Origin: Paracoccaceae bacterium
GTDB lineage: Bacteria; Pseudomonadota; Alphaproteobacteria; Rhodobacterales; Rhodobacteraceae
Direction: 5' to 3'
Assembly: GCA_006226775.1 (NCBI GenBank)
Contig: SBGD01000061.1
Span: forward strand, 1 to 64,000
Length of the DNA: 64,000 bases
In this document: positions 26,811 through 34,927 of the stretch, one piece after another
Layout: each line of letters opens with the position of its first letter
Position numbering within the stretch: the first letter of the stretch is position 1
Notes under the pieces: model-generated
Told to the model about the DNA's origin: nothing
Databases searched by the model: none
What the model saw: only the letters and a program-made list of their open reading frames with translations
Program-made: the position numbers and the translations under genes

Positions 26811-27441
26811 TCGACCGCGCCCGGGGCGGACCCGCAGCCTGCGGCGCGCGGGCCTCGCGGCGCTGCTGGCCTGCGCGCTGCCCTTCGCTGGGGCGCGGGC
26901 GCAGGACGAGCCCCCGGTGCCGCGCACGCCGATCCTGGTGATCGACTTCGACGAGGTCTACCGCGAGTCGCTGTTCGGTCAGGGCATCCAGCGCGATCTG
27001 GACGCGCGGCGGCGCAGCCTCGCCGAGGAGATCGCCGCCATCGACGAGAGCCTGGCCGAGGAAGAACGCCAGCTGACCGCCCGGCGCTCGGGGTTGAGCC
27101 CCGAGGAGTTCCGCGCGCTGGCCGATGCTTTTGACGCCAAGGTGCAACGGCTGCGCAGCGAACAGGACGAAAAGGCCCGCGCGCTGACCCGGCTGCAAGC
27201 CGACGAGCAATTGCGCTTTCGCCAGGCCGCGCTGCCCATCGTCGGCCAGTTGATGCTGGACAGCGGGGCGCTGATCGTGGTGGAAAAACGCAGCCTCGTG
27301 GTGTTCAACGACGGCATCGACGTGACCGACATCGCCGCGCGGCGGCTGGATGCGGCCACCGCCGGGACCACCCCGCCAGAGGTGCCAGCCACGCCCCCGG
27401 CGGACGCCCCGGACGAGGGCGACGCGGCGCCCGAGGATTAG
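26764..27441 (+). CDS. skp: OmpH/Skp-family periplasmic chaperone
   Basis: The 225-residue protein is a divergent Skp: a long basic N-region (about residues 1-28), a hydrophobic signal core with cleavage near ARA-QDE, a mature start TPILVIDFDEVY typical of OmpH proteins, then a charged alpha-helical hairpin (about residues 75-155) and a Pro/Ala/Asp-rich tail. Skp holds unfolded outer-membrane proteins on their way to BamA. ATG 26764 lies inside the end of bamA and is preceded by AGAAGAG, suggesting coupling. The long open frame further upstream overlaps bamA and is not coding. Confidence 0.85.
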   Translation: MTRIASSNSPLRRSSDRPRPGRTRSLRRAGLAALLACALPFAGARAQDEPPVPRTPILVIDFDEVYRESLFGQGIQRDLDARRRSLAEEIAAIDESLAEEERQLTARRSGLSPEEFRALADAFDAKVQRLRSEQDEKARALTRLQADEQLRFRQAALPIVGQLMLDSGALIVVEKRSLVVFNDGIDVTDIAARRLDAATAGTTPPEVPATPPADAPDEGDAAPED

Positions 27442-27458
27442 GGCGCCTTCGCAAATGC

Positions 27459-27487
27459 TTGCCGCGACGCGCCTTCGTTGCTAGGCA
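27459..27487 (+). promoter_or_regulatory. Possible promoter of fabZ-lpx genes
   Basis: TTGCCG (27459-27464) and TAGGCA (27482-27487) are spaced by 17 bases in the 99-base skp-fabZ gap. The elements are moderately close to consensus, so this is tentative. Confidence 0.35.
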
Positions 27488-27540
27488 CGGGGCATTGGGC
27501 GTTTGCCCCCGGGCAGCGATGAAGCAGCAAAGGACCTCCC

Positions 27541-28002
27541 ATGACCGAGCCCCTGAAAACCGCGGATATCCAGACGATCCAGGAGATCCTGCCGCATCGC
27601 TATCCCTTCCTGCTTGTGGACAAGGTTGTGGAGATCGACGGGTTCAGATCGGCCAGGGGCATCAAGAACGTCACCATGAACGAGCCGCATTTCCAGGGCC
27701 ATTTTCCCGGCGTGCCGATCATGCCCGGCGTGACGATTGTCGAGGCCATGGCCCAGACCTCGGGGGTGATGATCGGGGTGGGTGCCGATCAGGCGGGGGC
27801 GGACCTGCTGATCTATTTCATGTCGATCGACAAGTGCAAGTTCCGCCGCAAGGTGATCCCCGGCGACGTGCTCGAGATGGAGGTCACCACCCTGCGCGGC
27901 AAGCCCGGCGGCAAGGTGTGGAAATTCGCCGGCCGCGCGACCGTCGACGGCGAACTGGCGGCGGAATGCGAGTTCTCGGCCATGGTGGACATGAAATCCT
28001 GA
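27541..28002 (+). CDS. fabZ: 3-hydroxyacyl-ACP dehydratase FabZ
   Basis: This 153-residue hot-dog-fold enzyme dehydrates 3-hydroxyacyl-ACP in fatty acid elongation. The catalytic pair is His54 in [12 protein letters not shown] and Glu68 in TIVEAMAQ. Length and [11 protein letters not shown] start are normal. AAAGGA precedes the ATG. The stop overlaps the lpxA start (TGATG), linking fatty-acid and lipid A synthesis, which compete for 3-hydroxyacyl-ACP. Confidence 0.97.
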   Translation: MTEPLKTADIQTIQEILPHRYPFLLVDKVVEIDGFRSARGIKNVTMNEPHFQGHFPGVPIMPGVTIVEAMAQTSGVMIGVGADQAGADLLIYFMSIDKCKFRRKVIPGDVLEMEVTTLRGKPGGKVWKFAGRATVDGELAAECEFSAMVDMKS

Positions 28003-28793
28003 TGTCCGATCCCATCATCCATCCCAGCGCGGTGATCGAGGACGGCGCCAGCATCGGCCCCGGCTGCCGGATCGGGCCGTTCTGCCTTGTCGGCGCCGAG
28101 GTGACGCTGGGCCCGCGGGTCGAGCTGAAAAGCCACGTCGTGGTCAAGGGGCTGACCGAGGTCGGCGAGGACACGGTGATCTTTCCCTTCGCGGTGATCG
28201 GCGAGATCCCGCAGGACCTCAAGTTCGCCGGCGAAAAGACCCGGCTGGTGATCGGCAAGCGCAACCGCATCCGCGAGCATGTGACGATGAACACCGGCAC
28301 CGAGGGCGGCGGCGGCGTGACCCGGGTGGGCGATGACGGGCTGTTCATGGCCGGCTGCCACGTCGCCCATGACGTGCAGATCGGCGACAAGGTGATCATC
28401 GTCAACAATGCCGCGCTGGCCGGGCATTGCATCATCGAGGACGAGGTCATCATCGGCGGGCTGTCGGGCGTGCATCAATTCGTGCGCATCGGCCGCGGCG
28501 CGATCATCGGTGCGGTGACCATGGTGACCAACGACGTGATCCCGCACGGGCTGGTGCAGGCCGAGCGCGGCAAGCTGGACGGTTTGAACCTTGTCGGGCT
28601 CAAGCGGCGCGGGGTGGCGCGCAAGGACATCACCGCGCTGCGCGCGGCCTTCCAGATGCTGGCCCAGGGCGAGGGCGCCTTTGCCGAACGCGCAAGGCGG
28701 CTGGGCGAGGAGACCGAGAGCGACTATGTGCGCCAGATCACCGATTTCGTGCTGAGCGCCTCCGACCGCCATTTCCTGACCCCCGGAGGCTAG
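28002..28793 (+). CDS. lpxA: UDP-N-acetylglucosamine acyltransferase LpxA
   Basis: The 263-residue cytosolic enzyme adds the first 3-hydroxyacyl chain to UDP-GlcNAc in lipid A synthesis. Hexapeptide repeats of a left-handed beta-helix run through about residues 1-190 (IHPSAVIEDGASIGPGCRIG and onwards), and a helical C-terminal domain follows. The catalytic His is His123 in GCHVAHD. It is coupled to fabZ by a TGATG overlap, and lpxI follows four bases after its stop. Confidence 0.97.
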   Translation: MSDPIIHPSAVIEDGASIGPGCRIGPFCLVGAEVTLGPRVELKSHVVVKGLTEVGEDTVIFPFAVIGEIPQDLKFAGEKTRLVIGKRNRIREHVTMNTGTEGGGGVTRVGDDGLFMAGCHVAHDVQIGDKVIIVNNAALAGHCIIEDEVIIGGLSGVHQFVRIGRGAIIGAVTMVTNDVIPHGLVQAERGKLDGLNLVGLKRRGVARKDITALRAAFQMLAQGEGAFAERARRLGEETESDYVRQITDFVLSASDRHFLTPGG

Positions 28794-28797
28794 GGCG

Positions 28798-29604
28798 ATG
28801 CGCGGCAAGTTGGCAATCCTGGCCGGGGGCGGCGCCATGCCGGCGGCGCTGGCCCGGGCCCATCCCGACGCGCTCTGCGTCACCTTCGAGAACGTGGCGG
28901 CGGCGATCCCCCGGGTCGATGCCCACTACCCTCTCGAAGCCTTCGGCGGCTTTCTCGACGACCTTGCGGCGCGCGGCGTGGGCCGGGTGGTGCTGGCCGG
29001 CGAGATCGGACGGCCGCCGCTCGATCCGGCGAAGTTCGATGCCTTCATGGTGCGGCTCGGCCCGCGCCTTCTTGGCGCCTTGCAGGGCGGCGACGATGCG
29101 CTGGCGCGGCTGGTGATCTCGGTCTTCGAGGAACAGGGGATCGAGGTGCTGGGCGCGCATGAGCTGCTGCCCGAGCTGACCGCCGCGCCCGGGCTGCTGG
29201 CCGGGGCAGAACCCTCCGCGCGCAACCGCGCCGACATCGACCGGGCCACCGACATCCTGCTGGCGCTCTCGCCTTTGGACGTGGGGCAGGGCGCGGTGGT
29301 GGCCAATGGCCTGGTGCTGGGGATCGAGACCCAGCAGGGCACCGATGCCATGCTGCGCTTTGTCGCCGACACCCCCGAGAGCCTGCGCGGCACGAGCGGC
29401 GGCGTGCTGGTGAAACGGCCCAAGCAGGGCCAGGACCTGCGCGTCGACATGCCCGCCATCGGCCCCGACACCATCGACGGCGCCCGCAAGGCCGGTCTCG
29501 ACGGTCTCGTCATTGCCGCGCGGCGGGTGGTGCTGATCGAGCGTGACCGGCTGATCCGCGCCGCCGAGGCCGCCGGGATCTTCATCTTTGCCGAAGACCT
29601 CTGA
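28798..29604 (+). CDS. lpxI: UDP-2,3-diacylglucosamine diphosphatase LpxI
   Basis: The 268-residue enzyme hydrolyses UDP-2,3-diacylglucosamine to lipid X and UMP, replacing LpxH in alphaproteobacteria. The N-terminus KLAILAGGGAMPAALARA and the C-terminal VLVKRPKQGQDLRVDMPAIG and DGLVIAARRVVLIERD segments mark this family (formerly DUF1009). GGAGG lies nine bases before the ATG, inside the end of lpxA. It sits between lpxA and lpxB, as expected. Confidence 0.95.
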   Translation: MRGKLAILAGGGAMPAALARAHPDALCVTFENVAAAIPRVDAHYPLEAFGGFLDDLAARGVGRVVLAGEIGRPPLDPAKFDAFMVRLGPRLLGALQGGDDALARLVISVFEEQGIEVLGAHELLPELTAAPGLLAGAEPSARNRADIDRATDILLALSPLDVGQGAVVANGLVLGIETQQGTDAMLRFVADTPESLRGTSGGVLVKRPKQGQDLRVDMPAIGPDTIDGARKAGLDGLVIAARRVVLIERDRLIRAAEAAGIFIFAEDL

Positions 29605-29605
29605 G

Positions 29606-30775
29606 ATGCGCATCTTCCTGATCGCCGGAGAGCCCTCGGGCGACAAGCTGGGGGCGGCGCTGATGGCGGGGTTCCGCAAGATCTTGCCGGACACCGAGGT
29701 CGAGTTCATCGGCGTCGGCGGGCCGCGGATGGAGGAGGCGGGGCTGGCCTCGATCTTTCCGATGGACGAGATCAGCGTCATGGGCGTGACCGAGATCCTG
29801 TCGCAATACCGCGCGCTGAAGGCGCGCGTGGTCGAGGCGGCAGAGGCGGCAGTGGCGGCGCGGCCGGATGTGCTGATCACCATCGACCTGCCCGAGTTCT
29901 GCCTGCGGGTGGCGAAGATCGTGAAGGCCAAAAGCGACATCCGCACGGTGCATTACGTGGCGCCCACGGTCTGGGCCTGGCGGCCCGGGCGGGCGAAGAA
30001 GATGGCGCGCCATGTCGATCACGTGCTGGCGCTTTTTCCCTTCGAGCCGCCCTATATGCAGGCGGCGGGCATGGCCTGCGATTTCACCGGGCATCCGGTG
30101 GTCACCGACCCGGTGGCCAGCGATGCCGAGGCCGAGGCCTTCCGCCAGCGGCACGGGCTGGGCGCGGCGCCCTGCCTGCTGGTCCTGCCCGGCTCGCGGC
30201 GCAGCGAGGTCACGCGGCTGGGCCCGGTCTTTGGCGAGACCCTGCGCACGGTCTGCGCCGCGCGGCCCGACCTGAGGCTGATCGTGCCTGCCGCCGGGCC
30301 GGTGGTGGCGCTGGTGCGCGCGGTCAGCGCGGATTGGCCCGGGGCGCCGCTCCTGCTCGATGGCGCGGCCGAGGGCGCGCAGGCCGAGAAACGCGCGGGT
30401 TTTCGCGCCGCGGACCTGGCGCTGGCGGCCTCGGGGACGGTCTCGCTGGAGCTGGCGGCCTCGGACACGCCGATGGTGGTGGCCTATGACATGGGCTGGC
30501 TGTCGCGCCAGATCATCCCGCGGCTCTTGCGCACCGACTCGGTCAACCTGGTCAACCTGGTCTCCGGGACCCGCGTGGTGCCGGAGTTCATCGGCACCCG
30601 CTGCGTCCCGGCGGATATCGCCGACGCGGTGCTGGCGCTGGCCGAGGCGCCCGAAAACCAGAGTGCCGCCATGCGGCTGACCATGGAGCGGCTGGGGCTG
30701 GGGCAGGACCCCCCGGGCGAACGCGCGGCGCGGGCGGTTCTCGACCGTCTGCCGGGGGCACCCCGCCACAATTGA
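29606..30775 (+). CDS. lpxB: Lipid-A-disaccharide synthase LpxB
   Basis: This 389-residue peripheral membrane glycosyltransferase (GT19) condenses lipid X with UDP-diacylglucosamine to the tetra-acylated disaccharide. The N-terminal AGEPSGDKLGAALM motif, PTVWAWRPGRAKKM and LPGSRRSEV are characteristic. The ATG lies one base after the lpxI stop, and the frame extension to 29588 is not used. A terminator follows at 30780-30810, ending the operon. Confidence 0.97.
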   Translation: MRIFLIAGEPSGDKLGAALMAGFRKILPDTEVEFIGVGGPRMEEAGLASIFPMDEISVMGVTEILSQYRALKARVVEAAEAAVAARPDVLITIDLPEFCLRVAKIVKAKSDIRTVHYVAPTVWAWRPGRAKKMARHVDHVLALFPFEPPYMQAAGMACDFTGHPVVTDPVASDAEAEAFRQRHGLGAAPCLLVLPGSRRSEVTRLGPVFGETLRTVCAARPDLRLIVPAAGPVVALVRAVSADWPGAPLLLDGAAEGAQAEKRAGFRAADLALAASGTVSLELAASDTPMVVAYDMGWLSRQIIPRLLRTDSVNLVNLVSGTRVVPEFIGTRCVPADIADAVLALAEAPENQSAAMRLTMERLGLGQDPPGERAARAVLDRLPGAPRHN

Positions 30776-30779
30776 AAAC

Positions 30780-30812
30780 GCCGCCCCGGGGGACCGGAGC
30801 GGCGCTTTTTCA
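30780..30812 (+). terminator. Intrinsic terminator after lpxB
   Basis: CGCCGC and GCGGCG arms flank an inner CCGG/CCGG pairing, followed directly by CTTTTT. It separates lpxB from the convergent IalB-like gene and could serve the plus strand best. Confidence 0.75.
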
Positions 30813-30826
30813 CACGTCGCAGGACG

Positions 30827-31435
30827 CTACTGGTCCAGCACGCTGGCCTTGTCGAAGCCCGCGGTAAAGCCCTTGAGCGACATGGTCGAACTCACGATCT
30901 GGTCCGGCGCGGCATAGGGGCGGATCATCACCTTGGCGGCGACCCCGCGCTTGTAGCTGGCGATATCCTCGGCGGTCAGGCCGATGCGCGCGAAACATCC
31001 CTGGCGGTTGCAGAAGGAGAACGGGTAGCTCTTGGGCTGGCCATTGTCGACCGCAATGCCAAGCTGGCCGGTGAGCAGGGTTTCCAAGGGCACGATGATC
31101 GTCGCCCCGGCGGGCAGCTTGTTGCCCTCGGGCAGGCGGAACATCGAGATCTCGGCCAGCGGATTGCCGTTTTCCTCTTTCAGCAACTGGTAGAGCTGGC
31201 AGGGGTCGTCCTCGGGGTTTTCGGTGCGAATGCAGCGCAGTTCCCAGTCGCCGATCGGCTCTCTGACATAGGTCTGGCCAAGCTGCGGCTGGTCGTCGGG
31301 CGTTTCGCCCACGGCCAGCTGATCCTCGATCGCCGTTTCCGGGGCCTCCTCGGCGGCGGCGTCGTCCTGCGCGTAAACCGGCGCGGACAGGGCAATCAGG
31401 GCGATCAAAGGAAGAAAGGAAAGAAATCTGGGCAT
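30827..31435 (-). CDS. Invasion-associated locus B (IalB) family periplasmic protein
   Basis: This 202-residue secreted protein has a signal peptide (MPRFLSFLPLIALIALSAPV, cleaved after YAQ or nearby), an acidic linker to about residue 55, then the IalB domain. The domain core includes GDWELRCI, DPCQLYQLL and FCNRQGCFARIGL, with a Cys pair typical of the family. IalB was named in Bartonella for erythrocyte invasion, but it is widespread in free-living alphaproteobacteria, where its role is unknown; invasion should not be inferred here. GGGGGG lies four bases before the ATG. It is monocistronic. Confidence 0.85.
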   Translation of the reverse strand: MPRFLSFLPLIALIALSAPVYAQDDAAAEEAPETAIEDQLAVGETPDDQPQLGQTYVREPIGDWELRCIRTENPEDDPCQLYQLLKEENGNPLAEISMFRLPEGNKLPAGATIIVPLETLLTGQLGIAVDNGQPKSYPFSFCNRQGCFARIGLTAEDIASYKRGVAAKVMIRPYAAPDQIVSSTMSLKGFTAGFDKASVLDQ

Positions 31436-31611
31436 CAGGCCCCCCTTTGTGGTTTGTCGTCTTGCGATGCATCGCCTGCATCCATCGGACGGCGATTATC
31501 ACGACTTGCCGCCAGTGTCAGGATCTTTGTCCCGGGCGGCGTCGCGGAGAATGTGCATTTTTCCGTGAAGCCCTGTCAACGGGGTCGCAGAGGTCCGGGC
31601 CAAACCCTTGG

Positions 31612-31690
31612 GGCGCAAAAGAAAAGAGGCCGGAAATCCGGCCTCTTCCCCATTTTCTTGCTCCCCGTCGGACTGGCCGACTTAGTCATT
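31612..31690 (-). ncRNA. Candidate small RNA with intrinsic terminator
   Basis: On the minus strand, TTGACC (31720-31725) and TAGCGT (31697-31702) are 17 bases apart and would start an RNA near 31690. The sequence ends in a perfect ten-base hairpin (31624-31633 with 31638-31647, loop AAAT) followed by TTCTTTT, a strong intrinsic terminator. The RNA would be about 75-80 bases with a second small hairpin, GTCGG/CCGAC. No known family is recognised. An ATG lies at the predicted 5' end (31689) and opens a 37-codon frame that runs through the terminator, so a leaderless leader peptide is an alternative. Confidence 0.35.
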
Positions 31691-31756
31691 GCCGGGACGC
31701 TACGAATATTTTCGGCATCGGTCAACAGCCAAGATCTCACTTTTTCGGACTCTGGC

Positions 31757-31784
31757 TGAAAGCGCTTTGAACGGTAGCGCTACC
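31757..31784. promoter_or_regulatory. Two LacI-type operator-like palindromes
   Basis: TGAAAGCGCTTTGA (31757-31770) matches the aglE operator at 13 of 14 positions. GGTAGCGCTACC (31773-31784) is a perfect 12-base palindrome with the same AGCGCT core. They lie 32 bases upstream of the minus-strand -35 element and about 185 bases before the plus-strand ATPase gene. Which promoter they control is not clear. Confidence 0.45.
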
Positions 31785-31969
31785 ATCAACCAGGACGCGA
31801 AAAGGGCCGTGCCCGGGGGCACGGCCAGTCTGACAGGGAGGAAGTCAGCCCCGAACGGCAGGCCAGGCCCGCCGCGGGACATTGATGATCATGGCACACA
31901 AGGGTTAAGCTTCCCTTGCCGCGATCCATCGGGATCTGCGGTGGGATTTTTCTTGTGGCGGAGAGGTTT

Positions 31970-33508
31970 ATGGACGAGATTTTCATCGGCGGCGGCGGCC
32001 CGGAACATGGCGAGCCCCAGGGGCTGGCGTTGAAATATGCCAACCGTCACGGGCTGATCGCGGGGGCCACCGGCACCGGCAAGACGGTGACGCTGCAGAT
32101 TCTCGCCGAAGGTTTTTCTTCCGCCGGGGTGCCGGTCTTTCTCTCCGATGTGAAGGGCGACCTGTCGGGTCTGGCGGCGGCGGGGCGCGCCGATTTCAAG
32201 CTGCACCAGGCCTTCATGGACCGCGCCGCCCGGATCGGTTTCGACGATTATGCCTACCGCGCCTTTCCGGTCACCTTCTGGGACCTTTTCGGCCAGCAGG
32301 GCCATCCGGTGCGCACCACGGTCTCCGAGATGGGGCCGCTGCTGATCGCGCGGCTGCTGGAGCTGTCCGAGGCGCAGGAGGGCATCCTCAACATCGCCTT
32401 CCGGCTGGCCGATGAGCAGGGGCTGCCGCTGCTCGATCTCAAGGACCTGCAGGCGCTGCTGGTCTGGGTGGGCGAGAACCGCAAGGATCTTGGCCTGCGC
32501 TACGGCAATATCTCCACCGCCTCGGTCGGGGCGATCCAGCGGCGGCTCCTGGTGCTCGAGACCCAGGGCGGCGCCGGGTTCTTTGGCGAACCGGCGCTGG
32601 ACCTGGGCGACCTGATGGCGGTCGATGCCGCGGGGCAGGGCCGGATCAACATCCTCGCCGCCGATGCGCTGATGGCGGCGCCGCGGCTCTACGCGACCTT
32701 CCTGCTCTGGCTTCTGTCCGAGCTGTTCGAGGAACTGCCCGAGGTGGGCGATCCCGACAAGCCCAAGCTGGTGTTCTTCTTCGACGAGGCGCATCTGCTG
32801 TTCGACGGCGCGCCCGATGCGCTGATCGACAAGGTGGAACAGGTGGCGCGGCTGATCCGCTCCAAGGGGGTGGGCGTCTATTTCATCACCCAGAACCCCG
32901 ACGACGTGCCCGAGGACATCCTCGGCCAGCTGGGCAACCGGGTGCAGCACGCGCTGCGCGCCTTCACCGCGCGCGACCGCAAGGCGCTGCGGCTGGCCGC
33001 CGAGACCTACCGCGACAACCCCCGCTTCGACATCGAGGCGGCGATCCGCGAGGTGGGCGTGGGCGAGGCAGTGACCTCGATGCTGCAGAAAAAGGGCGTG
33101 CCGGGCAAGGCCGAGCGGACGCTGATCCGCCCGCCCTCATCGCAACTCGGGCCCTTGGAGCCTGCGGCGCGGCGGGCGGTTCTGGCAGGCTCTCCCGTGG
33201 CGGGGAAATACGACCGGGTCGAGGACCGGGTCTCGGCCTACGAGATCCTTGGCCGACGGGCCGAGGAGGCGGCGCAAGCGGCCGAGGAGGCCGAGCGCCG
33301 CGAGCAGGAGGCCGAGATGGCCGAGCGCGAGTACCGCGCTGGGCGGCGCTATTCCGGCAAGCGCGTGACCCGCTCGACCTCGCGCCGGGCATCGCGCGAC
33401 GAGAGCTTCGGCGAGGCCATGGCAGAGGTGGTGATGAAGGAACTCAAGGGCACCACCGGGCGGCGGATCGTGCGCGGAATCCTGGGCGGGCTGTTCAAGG
33501 GGCGGTAG
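31970..33508 (+). CDS. HerA-like helicase-related ATPase (DUF853/YjgR family)
   Basis: The 512-residue cytosolic P-loop protein belongs to the FtsK/HerA superfamily branch represented by E. coli YjgR. Walker A is GATGTGKT near residue 33, Walker B is [12 protein letters not shown] near residue 265, and the sensor region [21 protein letters not shown] is conserved. A charged Glu/Arg-rich coiled-coil-like stretch (about residues 430-470) precedes the C-terminus. ATG 31970 has GGAG six bases upstream and yields the family N-terminus MDEIFIGGG. The cellular role of the family is not established. It is monocistronic and ends just before a large palindrome. Confidence 0.88.
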   Translation: MDEIFIGGGGPEHGEPQGLALKYANRHGLIAGATGTGKTVTLQILAEGFSSAGVPVFLSDVKGDLSGLAAAGRADFKLHQAFMDRAARIGFDDYAYRAFPVTFWDLFGQQGHPVRTTVSEMGPLLIARLLELSEAQEGILNIAFRLADEQGLPLLDLKDLQALLVWVGENRKDLGLRYGNISTASVGAIQRRLLVLETQGGAGFFGEPALDLGDLMAVDAAGQGRINILAADALMAAPRLYATFLLWLLSELFEELPEVGDPDKPKLVFFFDEAHLLFDGAPDALIDKVEQVARLIRSKGVGVYFITQNPDDVPEDILGQLGNRVQHALRAFTARDRKALRLAAETYRDNPRFDIEAAIREVGVGEAVTSMLQKKGVPGKAERTLIRPPSSQLGPLEPAARRAVLAGSPVAGKYDRVEDRVSAYEILGRRAEEAAQAAEEAERREQEAEMAEREYRAGRRYSGKRVTRSTSRRASRDESFGEAMAEVVMKELKGTTGRRIVRGILGGLFKGR

Positions 33509-33523
33509 AAGGGTGTCCCGCGC

Positions 33524-33587
33524 GCCCCGGACGTGATCCGGGGCCTCTTGGCAAGCTTGCGATGAGGTCCCGGATCACGTCCGGGAC
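33524..33587. repeat. REP-like inverted repeat between convergent genes
   Basis: Two 24-base arms (33524-33547 and 33564-33587) are inverted copies with two mismatches around a 16-base spacer. Each arm itself contains the palindrome CCCGGACGTGATCCGGG or its complement. Elements with a CCGGA-TC-rich palindrome are dispersed in many alphaproteobacterial genomes. Its position between the ATPase and livM suggests bidirectional termination or mRNA 3'-end protection. Confidence 0.7.
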
Positions 33588-33622
33588 GGGCAAAACCCAT
33601 GCCGACCGGTCTTGCCTGCGCC

Positions 33623-34927
33623 TCACCGCTCGGGCAGCAACCCCTGTGGCGCGAACCGCAGCACCACCAGCAGGATCACCCCCATGGTCAAGAGCCGCAT
33701 ATGCGCCACCGAGTTCTGCAGATGCGCCTTCAGCGCCGAGCCATCCGCCATGCCCGCGGTCACCAGGTCCATCACCGCCGCGCCGAACGGCTCGACCTGG
33801 ACCCAGAGGAACCAGATCAGGAAGCCGCCCAGCACCGCGCCGAAATTGTTGCCCGAGCCGCCGACGATCACCATCACCCAGATCAGGAAGGTATAGCGCA
33901 GCGGCTGGTAGCTCGCCGGTGTCAACTGGCCGTCCAGCGTGGTCATCATCGCACCCGCCACGCCGCAGACCGCCGAGCCGAGGATGAAGATCTGCAGGTG
34001 CCGCGCCGTCACGTCCTTGCCCATGGCCCGCGCCGCCACCTCGTTGTCGCGGATCGCGCGCATCATCCGGCCCCAGGGCGAGTTCAGCGCCAGTTGCGCC
34101 AGCACCAGCACCACGATCAGCACCGCGGCGAACATCGCGCCGTAGAGCAGCTTGACATAGAGCGTCGAGGCCGTGGTCACGTCCAGCCCCATGCCGGTGA
34201 CACGCTCGACGAAGGCCGGATCCTGTTGCAGGTCGATCTCGAAGGGCACGGGCCGGGGCAGGCCGATCACGTTCTTGACCCCGCGCGCCAGCCAGTCCTC
34301 GTTCTTGAGCACCGCGACGATGATCTCGGCAATGCCCAGCGTCGCGATGGCCAGGTAGTCCGAGCGCAGCCCCAGCGCCGTCTTGCCGATCACCCAGGCC
34401 GCCGCCGCCGCGAGCACCCCGCCCACCGGCCAGGCCAGCACGATCGGCAGGCCCAGCCCGCCGAGATAGCCGGTCAGCGCCGGGTTGATGCTCTCGATGG
34501 CATCGGTGGCGGGGTCGAGCACCATGCGATAGGCCGCGTAGCCTCCGACCACCACCACCAGCATGATCAGCGCCCGCAGCCGCCCCTTGGGCATCGCCCG
34601 GGTCAGCCAGACCGCCAGTGCAATCGTCGCCACGCCCAGCGCCAGCGCCATCAGCACACCGGCGCCGCCCACCGCCCAGGCCTCGCGCACCGGCGGCATC
34701 GCCACGATCACCGCCGCCAGCCCGCCCAGCGCCACGAAGCCCATGACACCGACGTTGAAAAGCCCGGCAAAGCCCCATTGCAGGTTCACCCCCAGCGCCA
34801 TCACCGCCGAGACCAGCCCCATGTTGAGGATCAAGAGCGCCGAGTTCCAGCTCTGGATCACCCCGGTGCCGACGATCAACAGCGCCACCAGGGCGAAAAG
34901 TCCGACTGCGCGCATGGTCTGGCTCAT
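33623..34927 (-). CDS. livM: Branched-chain amino acid ABC transporter permease LivM
   Basis: This 434-residue inner-membrane permease has about ten hydrophobic segments, the LivM-typical NLQWGFAGLFNVGVMGFVALG block near residue 50 and the ATPase-contact loop VGLRSDYLAIATLGIAEI-like segment (here ALGLRSDYLAIATLGIAEII). The C-terminal region ends FAPQGLLPER, as usual. It overlaps livH by four bases (ATGA) and is the last gene of the liv operon. It is about 50-100 residues longer than many LivM proteins, the extra length being in the middle part. Confidence 0.92.
   Translation of the reverse strand: MSQTMRAVGLFALVALLIVGTGVIQSWNSALLILNMGLVSAVMALGVNLQWGFAGLFNVGVMGFVALGGLAAVIVAMPPVREAWAVGGAGVLMALALGVATIALAVWLTRAMPKGRLRALIMLVVVVGGYAAYRMVLDPATDAIESINPALTGYLGGLGLPIVLAWPVGGVLAAAAAWVIGKTALGLRSDYLAIATLGIAEIIVAVLKNEDWLARGVKNVIGLPRPVPFEIDLQQDPAFVERVTGMGLDVTTASTLYVKLLYGAMFAAVLIVVLVLAQLALNSPWGRMMRAIRDNEVAARAMGKDVTARHLQIFILGSAVCGVAGAMMTTLDGQLTPASYQPLRYTFLIWVMVIVGGSGNNFGAVLGGFLIWFLWVQVEPFGAAVMDLVTAGMADGSALKAHLQNSVAHMRLLTMGVILLVVLRFAPQGLLPER

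Larger units (their letters stand above)
31436..31969. other. 534-base spacer with palindromes and an RNA candidate
   Basis: This is the longest stretch without a protein gene in the window. It holds, from left to right, the IalB upstream region, a strong minus-strand terminator (31612-31647), a minus-strand promoter-like pair (31697-31725), two operator-like palindromes (31757-31784) and the upstream region of the HerA-like ATPase. Base composition is less GC-rich than in the flanking genes around 31700-31760. No convincing ORF was found. Confidence 0.6.

Noticed and set aside
24237-26927. An 896-codon minus-strand frame
   Set aside because: Antisense to bamA; no start signal and no domain.
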